This document shows, one piece after another, positions 57,264-64,000 of a stretch of DNA of 64,000 bases. The notes under the pieces were generated by a model. It was not told where the DNA came from, searched no databases, and saw nothing but the letters and a program-made list of their open reading frames with translations. The stretch comes from Pseudomonas fluorescens. GTDB lineage: Bacteria; Pseudomonadota; Gammaproteobacteria; Pseudomonadales; Pseudomonadaceae. The position numbers were made by a program, and so were the translations under genes. Location: the NCBI RefSeq assembly GCF_001708445.1, contig NZ_CP015637.1:2481001-2545000 (forward strand). The letters run 5' to 3'. Positions within the stretch are counted from its first letter, which is position 1, and each line of letters starts with the position of its first letter.

Positions 57264-58889
57264 ATGTCGCTCCGTCACTTGAATATCGCCCCTCGAGCTT
57301 CTCTCGGTTTCGCCTTCATCGCGCTGTTAGTGGTGGTGTTGGGCGGCTTCGCGGCCAACCGCATGACGCTGATCCGCCAAGCCTCGGTGGACATGAGCAC
57401 CAACCAACTGCCCAGCGTGACGTACCTGGGCCAGATGACGGAGAACGTCCTGCGCATGCGTATCCTGTCATTTCGGGTGCTGGTCAACCGCGAACCCGCC
57501 GGTCTGCAGGAAGCCGAAACGCGCATCGGCGTGCTGGTCGACAAGGTGAAGACCGCCCAGGCCGGCTACGCGGCATTACCCGCCGGTACCGAGGAGGCGG
57601 CGCTGTACAAGACGTTTGTCAGCACCCTGGATAACTACTTCAAGGCCCAGGCGGACATGCTGGCGCTGTCCAAGCAAGGCAACATCGAGGCGATGCGCAC
57701 CTTAATCAATACCCGGATTAAGGACGGTACCGATCAGATGGGCGAGCAGTTGAACAAGCTGATTGCGATCAATGCCGCCAATGCCAAGCAAGCCAGCGAG
57801 CAGGCAGGGCAGAGTTACACCAGCGCCATCACCGGGATTATCGTGGTGTCGGTCATTGCTGCGCTGCTCACGGTGCTGCTGGCCTGGTTGTTGACCCGCA
57901 GCATTGTCACGCCTTTGCGCAAAGCGGTTCAGGTGGCTGAAACCATCGCCGGTGGCAACCTGACCAGCGTCATTGAAGATAATGGCAACGATGAACCCGC
58001 GCGCCTGATCAACGCCTTGTCGACCATGCAAACCAACCTGCGCCAGACCATCCAGCATATTGCCGGCTCGGCCACGCAGTTGGCGTCCGCCGCCGAAGAA
58101 CTGAGCGCCGTGACCGAGGAAGCCTCCAAAGGCTTGCAACAGCAGAACAACGAAATCGACCAGGCGGCCACGGCGGTCAACGAAATGACCGCTGCGGTCG
58201 AGGAAGTGGCGCGCAATGCGGTGTCCACCTCCGAGGCTTCGAACCAGTCCAACCAGGCCGCACGCGAAGGCCGCGACCGGGTGGTGGAAACCGTCGGCGC
58301 GATCCAGACCATGACCCAGGACGTACAAAACACCGCAGCGATGATCGAAGGCCTGGCGACCCAGGGCCGTGACATCGGCAAGGTACTGGATGTGATCCGC
58401 GCCATCGCCGAGCAGACCAACCTGCTGGCGCTCAACGCGGCGATCGAGGCCGCCCGTGCCGGTGAAGCCGGGCGTGGTTTCGCGGTGGTGGCCGACGAGG
58501 TGCGGGCCCTGGCCCATCGCACCGCGCAGTCGACCCAGGAGATCGAGAAAATGGTCGCCGGCATCCAGAACGGCACCGGCGAAGCCGTGCAATCCATGCA
58601 GCAAAGCAACCAGCGCACCCAGGACACCTTGGAAATGGCCCGGGCTGCCGGTGTGGCGCTGGAGCAGATCACCCAATCCATCAGCCTGATCAACGAACGC
58701 AACCTGGTGATCGCCAGCGCCTCGGAAGAACAGGCCCAGGTGTCTCGCGAAGTGGACCGCAACCTGGTGAACATCCGCGACCTGGCGACTCAGTCGGCGG
58801 CGGGGGCCAACCAGACCAGCGCGGCCAGCCATGAGCTGTCGCGCCTGGCGGTGGATTTGAATGGGATGGTGGCCAGGTTCGTTATCTGA
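57264..58889 (+). CDS. Methyl-accepting chemotaxis protein
   Basis: The protein has 541 residues from ATG 57264 ([20 protein letters not shown]). Two membrane helices (about 12-33 and 188-212) enclose a four-helix-bundle sensor of about 150 residues. HAMP is at about 213-265. The signalling tip [20 protein letters not shown] with [20 protein letters not shown] is intact. It has no C-terminal CheR-binding pentapeptide. The ligand is unknown; 4HB sensors often detect amino or organic acids. The 230-bp gap before it is shared with the divergent NCS2 permease. Confidence 0.93.
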   Translation: MSLRHLNIAPRASLGFAFIALLVVVLGGFAANRMTLIRQASVDMSTNQLPSVTYLGQMTENVLRMRILSFRVLVNREPAGLQEAETRIGVLVDKVKTAQAGYAALPAGTEEAALYKTFVSTLDNYFKAQADMLALSKQGNIEAMRTLINTRIKDGTDQMGEQLNKLIAINAANAKQASEQAGQSYTSAITGIIVVSVIAALLTVLLAWLLTRSIVTPLRKAVQVAETIAGGNLTSVIEDNGNDEPARLINALSTMQTNLRQTIQHIAGSATQLASAAEELSAVTEEASKGLQQQNNEIDQAATAVNEMTAAVEEVARNAVSTSEASNQSNQAAREGRDRVVETVGAIQTMTQDVQNTAAMIEGLATQGRDIGKVLDVIRAIAEQTNLLALNAAIEAARAGEAGRGFAVVADEVRALAHRTAQSTQEIEKMVAGIQNGTGEAVQSMQQSNQRTQDTLEMARAAGVALEQITQSISLINERNLVIASASEEQAQVSREVDRNLVNIRDLATQSAAGANQTSAASHELSRLAVDLNGMVARFVI

Positions 58890-58910
58890 CCCACTTTGCA
58901 ATGCCATCCA

Positions 58911-58980
58911 AATGTGGGAGGGAGCTTGCTCCCGATGGCGGCGGGGCAGTCAACTCATCTACTGACTGATCCGCCACCAT
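58911..58980. repeat. Half REP, family A relative
   Basis: GTGGGAGGGAGCTTGCTCCCGATGGCGG is followed by a loop-like CAGTCAACTCATCTACTGAC and CGCCACCAT, without a proper second arm. It is followed at 59015-59057 by two family C halves (GTGGCGAGCGGGCTTGC). Confidence 0.6.
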
Positions 58981-59042
58981 TCATGCCAGTCAGTTAAGGC
59001 GAAACACTTTAACTGTGGCGAGCGGGCTTGCTTGTGGCGAGC

Positions 59043-59185
59043 GGGCTTGCCCTAATGCCGTTCAGTTAAGGCTTTTTTGTAGGAGCGAGCTTGCTCGCGA
59101 AGAACTCACGCGGCGCCTGTGAGTTCTTCGCGAGCAAGCTCGCTCCTACAAAAAAGCCTTAACTGAACGGCATTAGGGCAAGCCC
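59043..59185. repeat. Perfect 67-bp inverted repeat (composite REP)
   Basis: Arms 59043-59109 and 59119-59185 are exact complements over 67 bp, separated by 9 bp. Each arm runs from a family C end (GGGCTTGCCC), through the linker TAATGCCGTTCAGTTAAGGC, to a family B end (TGTAGGAGCGAGCTTGCTCG). The gap 58890-59242 contains only this and the neighbouring half REPs. Confidence 0.93.
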
Positions 59186-59242
59186 ACTCGTCACAGCAAG
59201 CCCGCTCGCCGCGACAGCCCGCTCGCCACAACGGCGTACACC

Positions 59243-60028
59243 TCAAAAGGCCAGTTTGTAGCCAATGCTCATCAACATGATCGCCAGGCACGGGCGCAAT
59301 ACCGCGTCCGGCACTTTGCCGGTCATGTGGCTGCCGAGGTAGATCCCCGGCAGCGACCCCATCAGCAAGAAACCCAACAGGTGCCAGTCCATATTGCCCA
59401 TGCCGGCGTGGCCCAGGCCCGCCACCAGGGTCAGGGGCACGGCGTGGGCGATTTCGGTCCCCACCAGGCGCCGCGTGGCGAGGAACGGGTACAGGATAAA
59501 CAGCGCCACCGTACCGAGGGCGCCAGCGCCGATGGAGGTCAGGGCGACCATGGTGCCCAGCACGGCCCCCGTCACCACCGTCAGCGTGTTCAGGTTACGC
59601 GGGTGCATATGGTAATCATCGCCGGCATGGCGTTGGGCGAAGGCCAACAGCCGTTGCTTGAACAGGATCGCCAGGGCCGTCAGCAGCAGCACCACGCCGA
59701 GAGCCTGCTTGATCACAGCGTTCATGGCGCTGGGGTCGGTGTGCAGGCTGGCGAGGAACCACAGGGTCAGCAACACGGCGGGCACGCTGCCCAGGGTCAG
59801 CCACCCGGTGATGGACCAGTCGATGTTCTTGTTCTTGCTGTGCACCAGCACCCCACCGGACTTGGTGATGGCGGCGTACAGCAGGTCGGTGCCCACGGCG
59901 GTGGCCGGGTTGATACCGAACCACAACAGGATCGGGGTCATCAAGGAGCCCCCGCCGACACCGGTCATGCCAACGATAAAACCAACGATCAGGCCAGCAA
60001 TCACAAAACCAAAATTACCCACTTCCAT
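59243..60028 (-). CDS. TauE/SafE-family permease
   Basis: The protein has 261 residues from ATG 60028, which follows CAGGTAGCAGTG. About eight helices; the first contains GMTGVGGGSLMTPILLWFGI and ATAVGTDLLYAAITK, the conserved half-repeat of the family, and a related second half has LTSIGAGALGTVALFILYPF. These proteins export sulfite, sulfoacetate or other anions. No sulfur-metabolism genes are adjacent, so the substrate is open. Confidence 0.9.
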   Translation of the reverse strand: MEVGNFGFVIAGLIVGFIVGMTGVGGGSLMTPILLWFGINPATAVGTDLLYAAITKSGGVLVHSKNKNIDWSITGWLTLGSVPAVLLTLWFLASLHTDPSAMNAVIKQALGVVLLLTALAILFKQRLLAFAQRHAGDDYHMHPRNLNTLTVVTGAVLGTMVALTSIGAGALGTVALFILYPFLATRRLVGTEIAHAVPLTLVAGLGHAGMGNMDWHLLGFLLMGSLPGIYLGSHMTGKVPDAVLRPCLAIMLMSIGYKLAF

Positions 60029-60110
60029 CACTGCTACCTGCGGCCTTATAAATTTCTGGCCGCAGGATAGCGATTTTTCTTATAACGACTTATATCAATG
60101 TGATCTGACT

Positions 60111-60890
60111 TTATGCCTTTTTGGTCAGTTTGTGGCTGACGTAGGCTTGGGTCTGATAGGGGAATGCCACGGTGTCGCGGCCCTTCAGCGCCGGGTGGGT
60201 CGCGATCAGGGTGCGCAATTGTTCGGTTACCAGGGCTTTTTCAGCAGCGGGCAAGGCAGCGATAAAGCTCACGGAGAGGAAGCGGTCCATGATCACTTCC
60301 TGCGGGCTGCCGACATGGTTGTAGGGGAAACACGTCACCTGAGGATCGGAAAAGTACTCGCCGGTGAACGCTTCGCGCCAACGCCCGGTGTGAAAGCGCG
60401 GGGTGTCGCCTTCGTATGGCGTGATGATCGCAGTGATGGCGGCCACCCAATCCACCGATTCATCGCGCACATTCCACACCAACCCCAGGCGCCCGTCGGG
60501 TTTAAGCACACGGTGGATTTCCGCCAGCGCGGCCTCGGTGGAAAACCAATGGAAAGCCTGGGCACACACCACCGCATCGGCCGTCGCGCTTGGCAGGGGG
60601 ATGGATTCAGCTGTGCCGTTGACCAGGCGTACGTCGGGCAGCAGTTTATGCAACTGCGCGGCCATGGCGTCCACCGGCTCGACGGCGATCAGCGTCGGTG
60701 CCAGGGTGTTGAGCAAGCGCGTGAATTTGCCAGTGCCCGCCCCCAGGTCGATCACCGTAGAGTGCGCATTGATCTGCAGCGTGTCGCTGAGCCAACCGGT
60801 GAGTTGCCGGGGATAATTCGGGCGGCCCTGGGCATAAGTGACGGCCTGGGACGAGAAACCCTGCTGAGCAGACGTGTGGACACCAGTCAT
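60111..60890 (-). CDS. Class I SAM-dependent methyltransferase
   Basis: The protein has 259 residues from ATG 60890, preceded by CGAGGAGAGATTGGCA; longer starts lack a ribosome binding site. SAM-binding motif I is VIDLGAGTGKFTRLLN, motif II VEPVDAMAAQL and post-I ADAVVCAQAFHWFSTEAAL, the Methyltransf_11 pattern of small-molecule methylases. It resembles trans-aconitate or lipid-quinone type enzymes without a specific match. It begins 58 bp downstream of the histidine kinase stop on the same strand. Confidence 0.88.
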   Translation of the reverse strand: MTGVHTSAQQGFSSQAVTYAQGRPNYPRQLTGWLSDTLQINAHSTVIDLGAGTGKFTRLLNTLAPTLIAVEPVDAMAAQLHKLLPDVRLVNGTAESIPLPSATADAVVCAQAFHWFSTEAALAEIHRVLKPDGRLGLVWNVRDESVDWVAAITAIITPYEGDTPRFHTGRWREAFTGEYFSDPQVTCFPYNHVGSPQEVIMDRFLSVSFIAALPAAEKALVTEQLRTLIATHPALKGRDTVAFPYQTQAYVSHKLTKKA

Positions 60891-60948
60891 TGCCAATCTC
60901 TCCTCGGGTAAAACGGGGGCACAGTGTGCGCCCTTCCCGGCCAACTTT

Positions 60949-62253
60949 CTAATCGGCCTGACTGGGCAACCACACACGAAACCGGGCGCCGCCCAGCGGC
61001 GAGGCCTGGGCGGTCAAGGTGCCGCCCTGGGCTTCGAGGGCGCGCCGGCTGATCGCCAGGCCCAGGCCGAAGCCACCGGTGGCGCGGTCGCGGCTGCGGT
61101 CAAGGCGATAGAACGGTTCGAAGATGCGTTCGCGCTGATCCAGCGGGATGCCGATACCGTCGTCATCGACCCAGATTTCACAGCCCTTGGGGCAGACCTT
61201 GACGCCTAACTGGATGCGCTTGTCACAGTAGCGCGTCGCGTTGCGCAACAGGTTTTGCAGGGCACGCGCGGTCAAGCGCGGGTCAAGACTGAAGCGCTCG
61301 ACGCTGCAGTCGAGGACTACGTCGATGACAATCTCGGGGTTTTCCAGTTCGTCATCGACGCTGCCCAATACGCTGTCGATAAACTCGTCGAGCACCACGT
61401 CGACCCGCTCCGGCAGTTGCGCGGGGTTTTGCAGGCGACTGTAGGAAAGCAATTCCAACACCAGCTCATCCAGCTCACGAATATGGGCCACCAGGCTTTG
61501 CAGGCGCTCACGGCTGGCCTGCGGCAAGTCTTCGGACAGCGCCAGGGCCAGGCCGAAGTCCAGGCGCGTCAACGGCGTGCGCAGCTCGTGGGACACGGCG
61601 TTGAGCAAGTCTCGCTGCTGGTTCAGCAGGTGCTCGATATCGTCGGCCATGGTGTCGAACACCGCCGCCAGGCTGCCGATATTGGAGCTGGGTGGGATAT
61701 GCGTGCGTGCACCCAGGTTGCCCTTGCCCAATTGCGCTGCGGTGCTTTTGAGGCGCTCCAGGTCGCGCCAATGGGGGCGCAGCCACACCAACAGGCAGGC
61801 CAGTAACGCGGCGCCGATCAGCACGTTCATCGACCAGTACAGCAGGTTCATGTCCAGCGGGTCCGGCGGCACGGTCAGCTTGACCGCGAACTGCGCATTG
61901 ATCGGCGAACTGATTTCTTCCATCCAGCCCCACTCGCCCAGGTGAATCACCGGTTTGCCTTGTGCCAGCAGCGCCTCTTCTTCAGGGGTGTAGCGCGCGT
62001 CCTGGCGCAGCAGCAGTTCGACTTTCAGCGGTGCGAAATCGCGGCCCAGTTGCTCGGTGACCTGGGACCAGCGCTCCACTGGCGCCCGCTGGTACTGTTT
62101 GACGATCAGGGTTTGCATGCCCCGGGACTGCTCGACGTTGTAGGCCAGGTAACGGTGTTCGAAGACCTGGACCACCAGCTTGGGAATCAGGTAGATCGCC
62201 GCGCTGAAGGTGACGATGGTGATCAGGTAGAGGCGTAGCAGCACACGAAACAT
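60949..62253 (-). CDS. Sensor histidine kinase (RstB-like)
   Basis: The protein has 434 residues. Helices are at about 5-25 and 142-160, with a periplasmic sensor of about 115 residues between them. HAMP is at 160-212, with the phospho-acceptor His222 in LNAVSHELRTPLTRL. The ATPase domain has N box LQNLLRNATRYCDKR, G1 DDDGIGIP and G2 GGFGLGLAIS. The layout resembles E. coli RstB. It is encoded 3 bp after its response regulator gene. Confidence 0.92.
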   Translation of the reverse strand: MFRVLLRLYLITIVTFSAAIYLIPKLVVQVFEHRYLAYNVEQSRGMQTLIVKQYQRAPVERWSQVTEQLGRDFAPLKVELLLRQDARYTPEEEALLAQGKPVIHLGEWGWMEEISSPINAQFAVKLTVPPDPLDMNLLYWSMNVLIGAALLACLLVWLRPHWRDLERLKSTAAQLGKGNLGARTHIPPSSNIGSLAAVFDTMADDIEHLLNQQRDLLNAVSHELRTPLTRLDFGLALALSEDLPQASRERLQSLVAHIRELDELVLELLSYSRLQNPAQLPERVDVVLDEFIDSVLGSVDDELENPEIVIDVVLDCSVERFSLDPRLTARALQNLLRNATRYCDKRIQLGVKVCPKGCEIWVDDDGIGIPLDQRERIFEPFYRLDRSRDRATGGFGLGLAISRRALEAQGGTLTAQASPLGGARFRVWLPSQAD

Positions 62254-62256
62254 GGA

Positions 62257-62958
62257 TCAGCATTCCCACTCGGAACGACTGAACAAGTAGCCCTTGCCCC
62301 ACACGGTCTTGATCTTGCGCGCCTCGCCAGCGTGGTCGTCGAATTTGCGGCGCAGCTTGGAAATCGCCACGTCCACCGAGCGGTCGGTGCCGTTGAACTC
62401 GATGCCGCGCAGGCGTTGCAGGATCTGGTCGCGGCTGAGCACCTCGCCGGCATGCCGGGCCAGCACCACCAGCAGGTTGTATTCACCGCTGGACAACTCC
62501 ACCGCCTGCTCACGCCAACTCACGGTGCGTTCCGACAGGTCGATGCACAGGTTGCCCATGACGATCTGGTCGTTGACCACCTGGGGCTCCGACAGACTGC
62601 TGCGGCGCAGCAATGTGCGGACACGAGCGAGCAGCACGCGCGGTTCGCAGGGTTTGGTCACATAGTCATCGGCGCCCATTTCCAGGCCCAGCACCTGGTC
62701 ATGGCTGTCATCACGGGCGGTCAGCATCAGGATCGGCAGGCCCGCCGAGTCGGCGCGCAGCAAGCGGCACACTTGCAAGCCGTCGAGACCGGGCAGCATC
62801 AGGTCGAGGATCACTAGGTCGGGCGGGTTGAGGCGCGCGCGTTCGCGCACATGATCGCCCCGGCTGAGCACACTGACGTGGTAACCGTTGCGTTCCAGGT
62901 AGCTGGCAATCAGCTCGGAGAGAGCGGCGTCGTCTTCGACCAGGAGGATGTTGGGCAT
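62257..62958 (-). CDS. OmpR-family response regulator (RstA-like)
   Basis: The protein has 233 residues. The receiver shows LLVEDDAALSELIASYLERN, phospho-acceptor Asp52 in LVILDLMLPGLDG, MLTARD and the Lys in YVTKPCEP. The C-terminal winged helix includes LSSGEYNLLVVLARHAGEVL and the closing KTVWGKGYLFSRS. It is the first gene of the two-component operon and is divergent from the RND adaptor gene at 63244, with a REPIN between, so it may regulate that efflux system. Confidence 0.93.
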   Translation of the reverse strand: MPNILLVEDDAALSELIASYLERNGYHVSVLSRGDHVRERARLNPPDLVILDLMLPGLDGLQVCRLLRADSAGLPILMLTARDDSHDQVLGLEMGADDYVTKPCEPRVLLARVRTLLRRSSLSEPQVVNDQIVMGNLCIDLSERTVSWREQAVELSSGEYNLLVVLARHAGEVLSRDQILQRLRGIEFNGTDRSVDVAISKLRRKFDDHAGEARKIKTVWGKGYLFSRSEWEC

Positions 62959-62999
62959 GATGTTTCCAGAAATACAGTGATGTGTCGTTCACAAATCCC

Positions 63000-63091
63000 A
63001 TGTGGGAGCAGGCTTGCCTGCTATGGCGGTGCTTCAGATACAGAGTCGTTGACTGATTCACCGCGATCGGGGGCAAGCCCCCTCCCACATT
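63000..63091. repeat. REPIN-like inverted repeat, mixed family A arms
   Basis: The left arm is GTGGGAGCAGGCTTGCCTGC and the right arm the standard ATCGGGGGCAAGCCCCCTCC, so the inner stems differ in sequence while each is itself palindromic. It lies in the divergent promoter region between the response regulator and the efflux adaptor. Confidence 0.78.
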
Positions 63092-63243
63092 TGATCCTCA
63101 TTGTAAGCAAGGTTGTGCAAGGATATACGCCCCCGGTGCCCTGCGGGCTGCACCTTACATTTCTTCACAGACGACCTACACAGCTTCACAGCACCACGGC
63201 GCAGGTGGCCTTAGGATGCGCCAGTCAATATTGGGATAAGAGC

Positions 63244-64000
63244 ATGTCGAAGAATCTGTTTGCGCCGTTTTGCCTGTTGGCCCTGACGCTGGCACTCAGC
63301 GCCTGTGACAAGTCGGCCGATGAGGCACCGGCAACGCCCCCGGTCAAAGTGAGGATCGAAACCCTTGCAGCCAAGCCCCTGTCCATCACCAGCGAATTGA
63401 GCGGGCGTATCGCCGCGCCGCGCATTGCCGAAGTGCGTGCGCGGGTCGCCGGGGTGGTGATGCAACGGGTGTTCAAGGAAGGCCATGACGTCAAACAGGG
63501 CGACGTGCTGTTTCGCATCGACCCAGCACCGTTCAAGGCCGACCTGGACAGTGCCCAGGCCAACCTGAGCAAAGCCGAGGCCAATGCGTTCCAGGCGCGC
63601 CTGCAGGAGCAGCGCTACAGCCAGTTGGTGGAAGGCAATGCCATCAGCGGCCAGGACTACGACAACGCCCGCGCCGCCGTGCGCCAGACCAACGCCGAAG
63701 TCGCCGCCAACAAGGCCGCCGTCGAGCGCGCCAGGCTGAACCTGGGCTATGCCACCGTGACCGCGCCGATTTCCGGGCGCATCGGCCGCGCACTGGTAAC
63801 CGAGGGGGCGCTGGTCGGCCAGAACGAGGCCACGCCACTGGCGCTTATCCAGCAACTGGACCCGATTCACGCCGACCTGACCCAGTCCACCCGCGAGCTG
63901 AACGACCTGCGCCGCGCCTTCCGCGCGGGCAGCTTGAAGCAAGTCGGCCAGGACCAGGCCAAGGCCACGTTGATCCAGGACGACGGCAGCCTGTATCCGC
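63244..64000 (+). CDS. RND efflux periplasmic adaptor (3' end outside window)
   Basis: The first 252 residues are visible; the gene runs past base 64000. The N-terminus MSKNLFAPFCLLALTLALSA ends in a lipobox with Cys21, so the protein is an inner-membrane-anchored lipoprotein. It shows the membrane-fusion pattern: barrel-sandwich half IAEVRARVAGVVMQRVFKEG, alpha-hairpin from about 105 to 165 (ADLDSAQANLSKAEANAFQA), and the returning lipoyl half GYATVTAPISGRIGRALVTE. It links an RND pump to an outer-membrane channel, as in MexA/AcrA. The pump gene is expected downstream. It is divergent from the RstA-like regulator. Confidence 0.93.
   Translation, partial: MSKNLFAPFCLLALTLALSACDKSADEAPATPPVKVRIETLAAKPLSITSELSGRIAAPRIAEVRARVAGVVMQRVFKEGHDVKQGDVLFRIDPAPFKADLDSAQANLSKAEANAFQARLQEQRYSQLVEGNAISGQDYDNARAAVRQTNAEVAANKAAVERARLNLGYATVTAPISGRIGRALVTEGALVGQNEATPLALIQQLDPIHADLTQSTRELNDLRRAFRAGSLKQVGQDQAKATLIQDDGSLYP

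Overview
The window looks like a chromosomal segment from the Pseudomonas fluorescens species complex. The evidence is high-GC coding sequence, close resemblance of nearly every gene to Pseudomonas families, a complete fapABCDEF functional-amyloid operon, and many REP/REPIN-type intergenic palindromes typical of this group. About 55 protein-coding genes are supported. I see no rRNA, tRNA, CRISPR array, prophage or insertion sequence. Family names come from recognition of motifs and overall sequence; no database search was run.

Layout. 1-8 kb: the end of an RpiR-type sugar-phosphate regulator, a membrane protein with a 24-residue membrane peptide, an OmpR-type two-component system, then two halves of an rhs gene lying head to head (apparently broken by inversion and deletion). 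8-11 kb: an IclR regulator, a PLP-dependent amino acid deaminase of the D-threonine aldolase/DSD1 fold, and a 2-keto-3-deoxygluconate-type kinase, suggesting amino-sugar-acid catabolism. 11-20 kb: a parvulin, a hybrid PAS histidine kinase, and a ketone-body module (acetoacetyl-CoA synthetase, 3-hydroxybutyrate dehydrogenase, GntP permease, sigma-54 activator) with a good sigma-54 promoter and two inverted-repeat operators. 20-26 kb: a yejABEF-like peptide ABC importer and a second parvulin. 27-33 kb: GNAT acetyltransferases, a hexuronate-type MFS permease, a MarR-GNAT fusion, a WYL regulator, an NTF2-like protein and ZapE.

33-44 kb: a Fur-box-controlled TonB siderophore receptor, the phosphoethanolamine transferase CptA, an overlapping operon of short-form 6-phosphogluconate dehydrogenase, Zwf and a HAD phosphatase, and a sigma-54 activator with a degenerate receiver domain. 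44-49 kb: fapF-E-D-C-B-A on the minus strand, with a sigma-54 promoter and upstream dyad, and a transcription terminator placed between fapC and fapD. 49-58 kb: an orphan FecR, DpkA, small proteins, a LysR/nitrilase divergent pair, a LEA14 lipoprotein, an NCS2 nucleobase permease carrying an in-frame 35-codon tandem duplication of its signature motif, and a chemoreceptor. 59-64 kb: a TauE permease, a methyltransferase, a two-component system and the start of a divergent RND efflux adaptor.

The most unusual items are the NCS2 signature-motif duplication, the fap regulatory layout, the broken and inverted rhs gene, and the REP families, which include a perfect 67-bp inverted repeat and variants whose stems carry matching insertions on both arms.
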